64,000 nucleotides of DNA from Gayadomonas joobiniege G7. GTDB taxonomy: Bacteria > Pseudomonadota > Gammaproteobacteria > Enterobacterales > Alteromonadaceae. Both the position numbers and the translations under genes were made by a program. The notes below the pieces were generated by a model that had not been told where the DNA came from, searched no databases, and was given only the letters and a program-made list of their open reading frames with translations. Below, in pieces: positions 17,609 through 26,731 of the stretch; the stretch's first letter is position 1, and every line of letters starts with the position of its first letter. The stretch covers positions 310,001-374,000 of the forward strand of contig NZ_AMRX01000008.1 of assembly GCF_000300815.1 (NCBI RefSeq). The letters run 5' to 3'.

Positions 17609-19063
17609 GTGAGTATTAATTGGCTTAAATATAAAAGCGAGCCGTTTTATGACGAATTGATCAAACAAAACGGACAACCACGGAGCCATAGTGCCAGTTT
17701 AGCGCAATACTTGGCCGACTTATCGGACGAAGAATTATTGTCTGCTCGAGCCGCAGCTGATTTTGCGATTAAAGAAATGGGCATTACATTTACGGTGTAT
17801 GGGGAAGATAGTTCTATCGATCGTTCATGGCCGGTTGACATAGTGCCTAGAGTGATCGGTAAAACTGAATGGCAAGCGATAGAAGAAGGACTTAAACAAA
17901 GAGTAAAAGCGCTTAATTTGTTTATTGATGACCTTTATCATGAACAAAATATTATTAAAGACGGGGTCTTCCCGGCCGATTTATTAGCCAAATCAGTGAA
18001 TTTCCGGCCCCAATGCAAAGGAATTAAACCGCCGCATGGGATTTGGGCACATATTTGCGGCTCAGATTTGGTGCGTGATGATCAAGGCACTGTTTATGTG
18101 TTAGAAGATAATTTACGGGTGCCGTCTGGCGTTTCATATATGGTTGAAAATCGCTCTGTCATGAAGCGTGTTTTTCCTGAGCTATTTGAAAGTAACGATA
18201 TTTTGCCGGTGAACGACTACTCATCGCAACTATTTGATATGCTCGGTGCTATGTCGCCAAGAAAAGGTGAGGTACCCGAGGTGGTTGTGCTGACCCCAGG
18301 TATATACAACTCAGCCTATTTTGAACATTGTTATCTAGCGCAGCAAATGGGATGCGAACTGGTAGAAGGACGCGATCTCATTGTTCAAGATGATGATTGT
18401 GTTTATATGAAAACTATTTATGGTTTAAAACGAGTTGATGTTGTGTATCGCAGAGTTGACGATCTCTTTTTAGATCCAGAAGTATTTAATTCGGATTCTA
18501 CTTTGGGTGTTGCTGGGTTAATGCGGGCTTGGAGCAAAGGTAATGTTGCATTAGTCAATGCGCCGGGCGCTGGCGTTGCCGACGATAAAGTCGTCTATTC
18601 ATTTGTGCCAGAGATCATTAAGTATTATTTAAATGAAGAAATAAAACTACCTAATGTCCCCACCTACAAATGTATGGACCCAGATGATATGCAATATGTC
18701 ATTGCTCATATTAGTGAGCTTGTGGTTAAACCCGCCAATGAATCCGGTGGTTATGGATTGCTGATAGGGCCAAAATCGACTAAAAAAGAGCAACAAGAAT
18801 GCATTAAACGCATTAAAGCCGATCCGCGCAATTATATTGCACAGCCAACGTTAAATTTGTCGACTGTGCCAACCATGGTCGATAATCATGTTGAAGGTCG
18901 CCACGTTGATTTAAGACCTTTTATTTTATCGTCTGGCCAACAAACTTATGTCACGACGGGCGGTTTAACTCGGGTGGCTCTGGTAAAAGGTTCGCTGGTG
19001 GTTAATTCATCCCAGGGTGGTGGTAGCAAAGACACATGGATTGTTGATGAGGAGGGTGCCTAA
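17609..19063 (+). CDS. Circularly permuted ATP-grasp protein
   Basis: A 484-residue stand-alone circularly permuted ATP-grasp protein (DUF404/DUF407 type). Characteristic parts are FTVYGEDSSIDRSWPVDIVPRVI, DDLYHEQNI, VYVLEDNLRVPSGVSYMVENR, VVVLTPGIYNSAYFEH, KPANESGGYGLLIGPK and a C-terminal GSLVVNSSQGGGSKDTW. The GTG start at 17609 is supported by GGAAGGAG eight to nine bases upstream. Its stop overlaps the next gene's ATG by one base (TAATG). It is homologous to the first half of the 14176 fusion, so the cassette carries two different ligases. The expected role is ATP-dependent amide-bond formation on an unknown substrate. Confidence 0.92.
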   Translation: MSINWLKYKSEPFYDELIKQNGQPRSHSASLAQYLADLSDEELLSARAAADFAIKEMGITFTVYGEDSSIDRSWPVDIVPRVIGKTEWQAIEEGLKQRVKALNLFIDDLYHEQNIIKDGVFPADLLAKSVNFRPQCKGIKPPHGIWAHICGSDLVRDDQGTVYVLEDNLRVPSGVSYMVENRSVMKRVFPELFESNDILPVNDYSSQLFDMLGAMSPRKGEVPEVVVLTPGIYNSAYFEHCYLAQQMGCELVEGRDLIVQDDDCVYMKTIYGLKRVDVVYRRVDDLFLDPEVFNSDSTLGVAGLMRAWSKGNVALVNAPGAGVADDKVVYSFVPEIIKYYLNEEIKLPNVPTYKCMDPDDMQYVIAHISELVVKPANESGGYGLLIGPKSTKKEQQECIKRIKADPRNYIAQPTLNLSTVPTMVDNHVEGRHVDLRPFILSSGQQTYVTTGGLTRVALVKGSLVVNSSQGGGSKDTWIVDEEGA

Positions 19064-19983
19064 TGTTATCCAGAGTTGTAGAGACCTTATACTGGACCAG
19101 TCGGTATGTTGAACGGGCTGAAAATGTTGCCCGCCTAATCAATGTCAATAACTTATTATTAATGGACTTACCAAAAGGCGTCTCAACAGGTTGGGAGCCT
19201 ATTATTGATATTATTGGATCTCGTGAAATCTATTTGCAAAGCCATAAAGATTTTAATGACAGAGCCGCGGTAAAATTTCTGGTTGCTAACCAAAATAACC
19301 CTTCGTCGATTGTGAATTCGTTGCAGGCCGCCCGTGAAAATGCTCGCACCGTCCGGGACGTGATTCCGCGTTCTGTTTGGGAGGGTATTAATAGTTTAGC
19401 TAACTATGTTAAAGACAATCAGAACGAAGGTTTTAGTAAACGGGGACGTTTTGCCTTTTTAAAACATGTGATAGAAAGTGCGCATTTGATTTCTGGGGCG
19501 TTAGAAGCCACCTGCAATCATGATCAAAGATATATGTTTATGCGCTTTGGATCTGTTTTAGAGCGGGCTGATATGACCACCCGTATTTTGGACGTACGCT
19601 CAGCTAATTTAATTGAATCAGAGACAGATAGACCGTTTGAAAATATTCAATGGATTAGTGTATTACGCTCCTTAAGTGGTTATCAAATGTACCGTCAACA
19701 AATGGGCGTACGGGTCAATCGTGCTGATGTGATTGAGTTTATGTTACACAGCGAAGTGTTTGCACGCTCTGTTTTATTTTGTTTATATGAAATGCAGCGA
19801 TATAGCGAACCTTTGCCAAATAGCGAGCAGGTCCATAGAGTGATTCAGGATGTAATTAAAGATCTCACTCACACGAATGTTCGTAGTTTAAAAAATGGTC
19901 ACTTGCATGAGTTTTTAGATCAAATTCAAATAGATTTAGCCCAAATTCATAATCAAATAAGTGAGTTGTATTTTTTGAAATAA
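19063..19983 (+). CDS. Alpha-E domain protein (DUF403)
   Basis: A 306-residue alpha-helical protein that opens with LSRVVETLYWTSRYVERAEN, the alpha-E signature, and continues with EGINSLANYVKDNQ and FGSVLERADMTTRILDVRS. It is homologous to the C-terminal half of the 14176 fusion. The start codon overlaps the stop of the ATP-grasp gene (TAATG). Alpha-E proteins always accompany the circularly permuted ATP-grasp enzyme and presumably serve as its partner; no enzymatic activity is established. It is the last gene of the cassette; a 140-bp gap with small hairpins follows. Confidence 0.92.
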   Translation: MLSRVVETLYWTSRYVERAENVARLINVNNLLLMDLPKGVSTGWEPIIDIIGSREIYLQSHKDFNDRAAVKFLVANQNNPSSIVNSLQAARENARTVRDVIPRSVWEGINSLANYVKDNQNEGFSKRGRFAFLKHVIESAHLISGALEATCNHDQRYMFMRFGSVLERADMTTRILDVRSANLIESETDRPFENIQWISVLRSLSGYQMYRQQMGVRVNRADVIEFMLHSEVFARSVLFCLYEMQRYSEPLPNSEQVHRVIQDVIKDLTHTNVRSLKNGHLHEFLDQIQIDLAQIHNQISELYFLK

Positions 19984-20125
19984 AATGCCTGAAGGAGCAG
20001 GCAATAAGCCAAAAAAACCAGTGATAGGTTGGCTAATTATTTATAAAATACTTCATCATTTAGTCATGGCGCTGTCATAGGTTTTTTTCACACTAGCGCT
20101 CTTAAAATATTAGGAGCGTCAGATA

Positions 20126-21823
20126 ATGAATGTACCAATGATACGCCCTGCTATCGCGGCGGCGTTGTTTTCACTCGCAGGTTGTCAACTGCAAATAGAC
20201 ACCACTGATGAACAAGTGGACAACAATAATGATTCGCAAACGCCGATTGTAACCAGCCAGTATATTGTTTTACCCTACCTTCAAAACCCCAGCCAAGAAC
20301 AAATTAGCATTATTTGGTTTAGCGATACACCTGAAGTGGCTTCGGTTGAAGTGGCTGGTGTTGGAACTTTTCAATCTCAAGCACAACAAGCGGATGCATT
20401 GAGCTATGGCGATTCAGAAATAGCGTATATCCATGGCGATAAAAACTACGGAAATATTCATTCCGAGGTAGCCGATGGACAAGCACCCACTATGGCATAC
20501 AAACACTATGTAAGGGTGTATGGACTCTCCCCTAATACTCAGTATACCTACCGAGTTAAACAGGTAGGAGCAGATGAATTTAGTGCAACGTTTAAAACAG
20601 CACCGAGCAAAAATAGCCGTGAGAGTATTCGTTTTATTGCGATGTCAGATATGGAAACAGAACCAGAATCAACCCAAAAAACGGTTCGCTGGACGGCCAG
20701 TGCTTTAGCCATCGGAGGGGATAAATTAGGTACAGACCCAGACACTTATACGCGTCAGTATCCAGTCGATCAAACGACTGGTTATCAAGCAAATCTGCGT
20801 TATGCGGCAGAGCAAAAACCAGACTTTTGGGTGATTGCGGGTGACTTAGTTGAAAAAGGTGGTCGTCAGTTAGATTGGGATGAGTTTTGGCGACACAGTG
20901 CCGGTGAATGGGGGCAACTTGCATCAAACACGCCTATTTTTCCGGCACTGGGTAATCATGAAAACTACTGGCATCCTGATGATCCAGGATATAATGCCGA
21001 TGCTTCTATGCTGTCATACGATAAGTGGAATACCTATTGGGATCTACCCAATAACCAAGCGAGTGATGAGCGGTACAATAAGCGTTATTATCGAGTAGAT
21101 TATGGTCCTGTGACTTTAATTACGCTAGATTCATCAAATGGTAATGATGCCGATGCAAGTCAAGATACCAATCTGTTTATTGATGGCGCCGCGTCGCGTG
21201 TACCAGATTTTAATAATGGTTCTGAGCAATGGAATTGGGCCAAGCGTGAACTGGCGGATGCCCAAGCCGATGGCCAAGTGATTTTTGTTCAGTTTCACCA
21301 CAGTGCCTTTGGCACAGGGGTTCATAGCATGCCGTCTGGCACGGCCGGTATTGCCAATGGTGAAGATAGCCAATCTGGGATGCCGATGCGAATTTATCAC
21401 GAGCTATTTAGCCAATACGGTGTCACCGCTGTTTTATCGGGGCACGATGAGTTAGTTGAATATGTAGAAATTGACGGGGTGAGTTATTGGGATGTTGGTT
21501 TTGCCGGTGATGGGCTGCGAGGGCCTGGTTATCCACCAACGACTGATTATGTACCATTTGACCTATTGCCGGAAGCTGGCCAAAATTCACATTGGAGTGC
21601 GCACGGGGATGCGCCTGAAGTATGGGATGGCGCAAAACTGGTGTCTGGCGGTAAACACTATGGCTTTTTAGAGATAGAAGTACGCCCAGAGGGAGACAAG
21701 AATTTTAATGTTATAATGACACCTAAGTATGTATTTCCTATCACAAATGAATCAGGTCAAGCGACCGGTGAGTTTGACTACCGTCAGTATGATAAACAGG
21801 TACAGATCACTGTGATTCGTTAA
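20126..21823 (+). CDS. Purple-acid-phosphatase-like metallophosphoesterase lipoprotein
   Basis: A 565-residue protein. The N-terminal stretch IRPAIAAALFSLAGC contains a lipobox (LAGC), so it is likely anchored to the outer membrane and faces the periplasm or outside. Residues about 45-160 form a fibronectin-like domain typical of purple acid phosphatases (KHYVRVYGLSPNTQYTYRV). The catalytic domain follows with AMSDMETEP, IAGDLVEKGG, PALGNHENYW, VQFHHSAFG and LSGHDELVEY, which supply the Asp, Asn and His metal ligands. The family hydrolyses phosphomonoesters using two metal ions, so phosphate scavenging is the likely job. It has its own GGAG site and no obvious operon partner. Confidence 0.86.
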   Translation: MNVPMIRPAIAAALFSLAGCQLQIDTTDEQVDNNNDSQTPIVTSQYIVLPYLQNPSQEQISIIWFSDTPEVASVEVAGVGTFQSQAQQADALSYGDSEIAYIHGDKNYGNIHSEVADGQAPTMAYKHYVRVYGLSPNTQYTYRVKQVGADEFSATFKTAPSKNSRESIRFIAMSDMETEPESTQKTVRWTASALAIGGDKLGTDPDTYTRQYPVDQTTGYQANLRYAAEQKPDFWVIAGDLVEKGGRQLDWDEFWRHSAGEWGQLASNTPIFPALGNHENYWHPDDPGYNADASMLSYDKWNTYWDLPNNQASDERYNKRYYRVDYGPVTLITLDSSNGNDADASQDTNLFIDGAASRVPDFNNGSEQWNWAKRELADAQADGQVIFVQFHHSAFGTGVHSMPSGTAGIANGEDSQSGMPMRIYHELFSQYGVTAVLSGHDELVEYVEIDGVSYWDVGFAGDGLRGPGYPPTTDYVPFDLLPEAGQNSHWSAHGDAPEVWDGAKLVSGGKHYGFLEIEVRPEGDKNFNVIMTPKYVFPITNESGQATGEFDYRQYDKQVQITVIR

Positions 21824-21844
21824 TCAAACGTATATGATTAAGCT

Positions 21845-21874
21845 TAAATAAAAGCCGGTGTTAACCACCGGCTT
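21845..21874 (-). terminator. Intrinsic terminator after the LytTR response regulator
   Basis: CACCGGCTT (21866-21874) and AAGCCGGTG (21852-21860) form a 9-bp stem with a 5-nt loop. Read on the minus strand it is followed by TTTATTT, so it ends the minus-strand two-component operon. It overlaps the last codons of the regulator gene. Confidence 0.8.
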
Positions 21875-22640
21875 CAAAAAAGGCTTTGATTTGGTCTTTA
21901 TTGCTGCGACTGACTTTAACCTGTTCATTGTGCCCTAAATCTAATAAATACTCACCTTTGGGTAGCGGTTTTGCGCCCTTTATAAAATTAAGATTGACTA
22001 TCGTAGAGCGGTGGATCCGTTTAAAAGTGCTTTGGTCTAGTTCTTTTAAAAGTTTGCTCAGTGTTGTGCGTTTGATATGGGTTTTGCCATTAGCATGAAT
22101 ACAGCAATAATCACCGGCAGCATCGATCCAAGCAATTTCGTTTTGTTCAACTAAGGTGATTTCATCATTATCTTTAATAACTATCTTTTCTTTGTTATTG
22201 GCTGCATTATATTTGTCGATGAGCTTCACGGCATGAATAAGATGGCTTTTGTTGTTATGCTCTTGGCGTGCAGATAAACGTTCCGCCGCCCTAGTTAGCG
22301 CACGTTCGATATGAGCCGCATCTATGGGTTTTAAAATATAGTCAACGGCATTTAAATCAAATGCATTAATTGCAAATTCTTCAAACGCGGTTGCAAAAAC
22401 AACAGCAGGCATAAGCTCGGCTTGAATTTTTTTTACTGTGTCTAAACCACTTAAACCTGGCATTTGAATGTCCATAAAAACTAAGTCTGGCTGGTTTTGA
22501 TTAATAAACTGAATTGCCTGTTCACCATTGTTGCAGCTGCCGATTACCTTTATGTTTTTATATTCGTTTAACCGTTTTTCCATTAAACGTATCGCTAATG
22601 GTTCGTCATCAACTAATAAAACACTCAAAGTTTGTGTCAT
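21861..22640 (-). CDS. LytR/AlgR-type response regulator (receiver + LytTR)
   Basis: A 259-residue protein with an N-terminal receiver domain: acidic pair D11/D12, phospho-acceptor D57 in LVFMDIQMPG, and YILKPID for the conserved Lys. The C-terminal LytTR DNA-binding domain covers about 155-255 (IAWIDAAGDYCCIHANGKTH, FKRIHRSTIVNL). Its start overlaps the stop of the histidine-kinase gene by four bases (ATGA), so the two are co-translated. It probably receives phosphate from that kinase. The divergent neighbour is the GH16 laminarinase gene, so control of the beta-glucan locus is a reasonable inference. Confidence 0.93.
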   Translation of the reverse strand: MTQTLSVLLVDDEPLAIRLMEKRLNEYKNIKVIGSCNNGEQAIQFINQNQPDLVFMDIQMPGLSGLDTVKKIQAELMPAVVFATAFEEFAINAFDLNAVDYILKPIDAAHIERALTRAAERLSARQEHNNKSHLIHAVKLIDKYNAANNKEKIVIKDNDEITLVEQNEIAWIDAAGDYCCIHANGKTHIKRTTLSKLLKELDQSTFKRIHRSTIVNLNFIKGAKPLPKGEYLLDLGHNEQVKVSRSNKDQIKAFFEAGG

Positions 22641-23827
22641 GAATCATCCCGCTGAGTTCTAAATGGAATTTGTATAAGTATGGTTAAACCACCTTCATCA
22701 CTGACAAGGTAGTCAAATTTATGATTGTCCGGATACATAGCTTGCAAGCGTTGCTGAATATTTTTTAGCCCTATGCCACGATTATGATTGCCATCTATTT
22801 TAATGGGTTGATTGCTATAGTCGTGGCCGGAATCACTAATTTTGATGACGAGTTTATCGAGCGCTTTTTCGATCATTACCTCAACAGAGCCACCGTGTGG
22901 TGATTTAGAAATCACATGTTTCATAGAATTTTCTACAATAGGCTGCAGAATCATAGAGGGTACTAAACAGTTTTGGGTTTCGTGTGGCATATCTAAATTA
23001 AAAAGCAATCTGTCTTCAAAACGAACTTCTTCGATTTCCATGTATAAACATAAAGATTCTACTTCTTCTTTTAATGTCACTTCGATATCTGGGTCTTTGT
23101 CAATCGAATAGCGTAAAAATCGACTTAAATTAATCACCATTTTTTGTGCGCTTTGGTTTTCTTCTAATTCAATTAACGAATTAATTGCATTGAGGGTGTT
23201 CGATAAAAAGTGTGGGTTTAACTGATATCGCAACATTTTTAATTGAGCGTCGCGAGCCAGTTTTTGTGCTTGCACACGTTTAATCTCTTCTTGTTGTGAT
23301 TTCGCTTGAGCTTCTACCAATACTTTATGCTCAGCTTGCAGTAGGTGATAATAGACCAATAAATGTAAAATGGCACACCAGCAACTAAAAATAAAAATGC
23401 CGCCAAAATACCAACCACCAAAATTCCACCAGATATTATCTTCCGCTGTCATATAGACAAAAGCTAGCATTCTGGCCACTGTCCAAACAAAGGCGATCAA
23501 TAAAATAAATAAAAGTATGACAAGCGCTCTTTTTAAATGTGTGTAGTTCCAGACATCAAACACCACTTTTTGTAGTGTTAAACAGAGCATTAGGCCTAAT
23601 GCCGATTGGGTTATTAAGTGCGCAATATAACCTAAATGAAATTGACCATACCATAGGGTTAAAGTGGTAAAACTGACCAAACAAATAAATACCCAAAAAC
23701 CAATGTTGTAATAAAGATAAGTTTTTTTTGGGGTATGACCTAAATGAGAGTCTAAAAAGTGAATAACGTCCATAACAGTTGGCCTAGTGGGCGTACCCTT
23801 GCGTTTAAATTGCTCAATGGATAGCAT
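22637..23827 (-). CDS. LytS/YehU-type sensor histidine kinase
   Basis: About 396 residues from the ATG at 23827, which is preceded by GAGTGAGAAAG; the longer frame to 24004 adds no recognisable domain. Several membrane segments occupy the first 180 residues, followed by a coiled-coil-like stretch (KVLVEAQAKSQQEEIKRVQAQ). Then comes the His_kinase family block LRYQLNPHFLSNTLNAINSL with the phospho-accepting His, and a HATPase domain with VENSMKHV and GIGLKNIQQRL. It is paired with the LytTR response regulator through an ATGA overlap. It probably senses a cell-surface or carbohydrate-linked signal; no periplasmic sensor domain of known type is seen. Confidence 0.92.
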   Translation of the reverse strand: MLSIEQFKRKGTPTRPTVMDVIHFLDSHLGHTPKKTYLYYNIGFWVFICLVSFTTLTLWYGQFHLGYIAHLITQSALGLMLCLTLQKVVFDVWNYTHLKRALVILLFILLIAFVWTVARMLAFVYMTAEDNIWWNFGGWYFGGIFIFSCWCAILHLLVYYHLLQAEHKVLVEAQAKSQQEEIKRVQAQKLARDAQLKMLRYQLNPHFLSNTLNAINSLIELEENQSAQKMVINLSRFLRYSIDKDPDIEVTLKEEVESLCLYMEIEEVRFEDRLLFNLDMPHETQNCLVPSMILQPIVENSMKHVISKSPHGGSVEVMIEKALDKLVIKISDSGHDYSNQPIKIDGNHNRGIGLKNIQQRLQAMYPDNHKFDYLVSDEGGLTILIQIPFRTQRDDS

Positions 23828-23896
23828 TACTTTCTCACTCTTTTTTAATAATATCAATATAACAACATTGTAAAGTTTATTGCGCAGGATCCAATT

Positions 23897-23961
23897 ATTA
23901 ACCGTCCCATTAACCGCATCAGACTCCCCAGTCATCGCATTTAGATACGCTTTATTAACGC
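23897..23961. promoter_or_regulatory. Repeated ATTAACCG boxes in the divergent kinase/GH16 promoter region
   Basis: ATTAACCG occurs at 23897-23904 and 23909-23916 (12-bp period), and a related ATTAACG at 23955-23961. The boxes lie between the two-component operon and the GH16 gene and may be regulator-binding sites. The spacing differs from the usual LytTR pattern, so the assignment is tentative. Confidence 0.35.
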
Positions 23962-24025
23962 TTGTGTTACATTTTTGAGTGAGCAGTCTATGTTTATTGT
24001 ACAAATAGTCTTGATGGGAGACACC

Positions 24026-26677
24026 ATGGATACAAAAATTACACCGTTAAAGTTCAAAGCAGCCTCGTGCTTTGCTTTATTGTCTGCAGCTTTATATGGC
24101 TGTGGTGGTGACGTTACGACCGAAACCAATTACCAAGCCGTTGATCCGGCTGAACCCGTGAGCGATTGGACACTTGTATGGTCAGATGAGTTTGAAGGTG
24201 ATCAGATAGATAGCAAAAAATGGTCATATGAAATCAATTGTGACGGTGGTGGCAATCAAGAGCAGCAGTGTTATACCGACAGTGACGAAAATGCTTATCT
24301 TGAAGATGGCATGTTGCATATTGTTGCTAAACCAGCAGAAGAAGGCAGTGCGCTTCCTTATACGTCTGCACGATTGCGCACGAAAGACAAAGCGGATTGG
24401 ACGTATGGCCGCTTTGAAATACGTGCCAAGTTACCATCAGGTCAGGGCAGTTGGCCTGCATTTTGGATGTTGCCGACAGATAATGTTTATGGGGGCTGGC
24501 CGCATTCAGGTGAAATTGATATTTTAGAAGCTGTTAATTTAAAGGTGCCGTTAGAGGGATCGGATGATTTAGAGTCTAGCGTTCATGGTACTTTGCATTA
24601 TGGAAAATCCTGGCCTAATAACGCCAGCTCTGGTACTGCCTATACTTTCCCGCAAGATCAAAACCCAGCGGATGATTTTCATACTTATGCTATTGAATGG
24701 CAAAAAGGTGAAATACGTTGGTATGTAGACGGAACCTTGTATGCAACTCAGCGAAAATCAGAAACCCGTATTAATTCACTTGGGCAGGTTACTGGCTTGC
24801 GCCACCGTGGTTGGTTTGCTAACTATTATGATCCTATCACAGGTGAGTTAACCGACTATTATACAGACGCCCCATTTAATCAAGATTTTCATCTATTGTT
24901 AAATTTGGCAGTGGGTGGTAGCTGGGCAGGTAGTGTAAACCAAGGAGGCATTGATGCTGCTGCGTTCGCCAACGGTCAACACTTTGTGGTTGATTATGTG
25001 CGGGTTTACGAATGTTCTGTTAATCCCAATACGGGAGCCGGTTGTGAAACCGTTGCACCAGGTTATAACGATGATGAAGATAAATTGGTTGAAGGTGCAG
25101 CGCCGATCCCAAGCCCTCCATCAACGGGAAACGAACCAGATCTGACAATTTTTGATGATGCCGAAAACAGTGATTGGCCACTTTGGGTAGACAGCAGCGA
25201 CGGCGCAGCCGAAGTTGTGCAAGATGATGAATACGGAGCGGTTGCGCAATTTACGATTGGCGCGTCGCCGACTGTGGCTGGGTTTATCACGCGAGATTTA
25301 GACGATCCTAAACCCTATAATGCAACGTCTAAGGTGGCAACAGGAACAGTGGAATTTGATTTTAAAATGGTGTCTGCACCTGAGACGGCGGATGCACAAT
25401 GGTATTTAAAAGTAGAGGGTGGTGATCAATCGAATGCCGCTGATTTAGCTTTTAGTACCGGCAGTGTAGAAAAAGTCGCGCCAGTATTAGGCCAGTGGCA
25501 GCATTACACTTTTAAACTTAGTGATTTAGAAAGTGGGGGATTAGATCCCAGCGGTATTTTTGTCAATATGATTTTTCCAGCTTGGGGGCAAGGTGCCGGT
25601 GCCGTTTATCAAATTGATAATTTTGTGATCGGTGATGGTGGCAGTGTGACTTACCCAGAACTTGTCTTATTTGAAGACCAAGCCAATGCAGACTGGCAGC
25701 CGTGGGACTGCTGCGGTGGTTCAACACCCATTGAAGTCATGGATGATGGTGAACATGGCAACACAGTTGAATTTACCATTAACGGTTCAACCGTAGTGGG
25801 TTTTAAACCAGCTGACGGTAGCAATGTTAACTTTAATGCTACTGCATTAGAGGCAGAAGGCGTTTTACAGTTCGACTTAAAAGTGATGAGCCAACCAACA
25901 GGTGGTGAGACCAACTGGCTGGTTAAAGTCGAAAGCGGTGCGCAAACTGGGGCCATAGAGTTGGATTTAACCGAAAGCCTCGAAGGCACAGCACCTAAAA
26001 CGGGTGAATGGCAGACTTATACGTTTCCAATTAGCCAGTTAACCAACAGCACTTTAGATCCGTCAGCGATTGATGTGATTATGGTATTCCCAGCTTGGGG
26101 CCCCGGCGATGGTGCAGTATTTCGTTTAGACAATGTTAAAATTTACCATCCTAACGCTGACAATGGCACAAACTCCGGCAGTGGCGATAGTCTGGTTTTA
26201 GTTGAAGACTCGGTGAGCAGTCAATTTTCTCCTTGGGATTGCTGCGGTGGTTCTACTCCAGTGGTTGTTGATGACGAAACTCAAGGCACTGCGGTTGAGT
26301 TTACCAAAACCATTGGTGAAACCGTATTAGGCTTTTTTGTTGCCGACGGTCAAAATAACTACGATGCTTCCCATTTAGTTAATTCAGGTGTACTGCAATT
26401 TGACATGAAGGTGACAAACTTAACGGGTGATTTTGCTTGGTTCTTAAAATTAGAAAGCACAAATAATAGTGATTTTGTACAACTGGATCTCACAGCAAGC
26501 AACGAAGGTCATGTCCCGGTCGAAGGTCAATGGCAAACTTACACCTTTGATTTGAGCGATTTAGACTCTGCAACCTTAGATCTCAGTGATATTAAGATCC
26601 TAATGGTTTTTCCAGCATGGGAGAGTGGTGCGGGTACAGTGTATCGAATTGATAACTTTAAAATTTATCAGCCGTAA
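24026..26677 (+). CDS. GH16 laminarinase-type lipoprotein with three C-terminal beta-sandwich repeats
   Basis: The ATG at 24026 is preceded by GGGAG and gives 883 residues. The signal peptide has a lipobox (LYGC), so the enzyme is probably surface-anchored. The GH16 domain (about 35-330) starts with WTLVWSDEFEGDQIDSKKW and carries the catalytic motif EIDILE with E163, D165 and E168, typical of beta-1,3-glucanases. Three homologous modules of about 150 residues follow, each with W-x-P/D-W-D near the start and a ...VFPAWG.G.GAVY.IDN.KI end. They resemble the galactose-binding-like C-terminal domain of ExoP-type GH3 enzymes, and two contain WDCCGGSTP. They probably bind glucan. The divergent two-component system and the downstream TBDT place it in a beta-glucan locus. 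Confidence 0.88.
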   Translation: MDTKITPLKFKAASCFALLSAALYGCGGDVTTETNYQAVDPAEPVSDWTLVWSDEFEGDQIDSKKWSYEINCDGGGNQEQQCYTDSDENAYLEDGMLHIVAKPAEEGSALPYTSARLRTKDKADWTYGRFEIRAKLPSGQGSWPAFWMLPTDNVYGGWPHSGEIDILEAVNLKVPLEGSDDLESSVHGTLHYGKSWPNNASSGTAYTFPQDQNPADDFHTYAIEWQKGEIRWYVDGTLYATQRKSETRINSLGQVTGLRHRGWFANYYDPITGELTDYYTDAPFNQDFHLLLNLAVGGSWAGSVNQGGIDAAAFANGQHFVVDYVRVYECSVNPNTGAGCETVAPGYNDDEDKLVEGAAPIPSPPSTGNEPDLTIFDDAENSDWPLWVDSSDGAAEVVQDDEYGAVAQFTIGASPTVAGFITRDLDDPKPYNATSKVATGTVEFDFKMVSAPETADAQWYLKVEGGDQSNAADLAFSTGSVEKVAPVLGQWQHYTFKLSDLESGGLDPSGIFVNMIFPAWGQGAGAVYQIDNFVIGDGGSVTYPELVLFEDQANADWQPWDCCGGSTPIEVMDDGEHGNTVEFTINGSTVVGFKPADGSNVNFNATALEAEGVLQFDLKVMSQPTGGETNWLVKVESGAQTGAIELDLTESLEGTAPKTGEWQTYTFPISQLTNSTLDPSAIDVIMVFPAWGPGDGAVFRLDNVKIYHPNADNGTNSGSGDSLVLVEDSVSSQFSPWDCCGGSTPVVVDDETQGTAVEFTKTIGETVLGFFVADGQNNYDASHLVNSGVLQFDMKVTNLTGDFAWFLKLESTNNSDFVQLDLTASNEGHVPVEGQWQTYTFDLSDLDSATLDLSDIKILMVFPAWESGAGTVYRIDNFKIYQP

Positions 26678-26731
26678 ATTGGCAAGTTTAAGTTAATTAT
26701 CGTCAAAAATTTTAAAGAACTAGGTAAAATT

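Noticed and set aside
19984-20125. Hairpins GCCTG/CAGGC and AGCCAA/TTGGCT after the amidoligase cassette
   Set aside because: Stems are short and no T-run follows, so I cannot support a terminator or RNA gene.
23828-24004. N-terminal extension of the histidine kinase frame
   Set aside because: The internal ATG at 23827 has a better upstream site and the extension overlaps the divergent promoter region.
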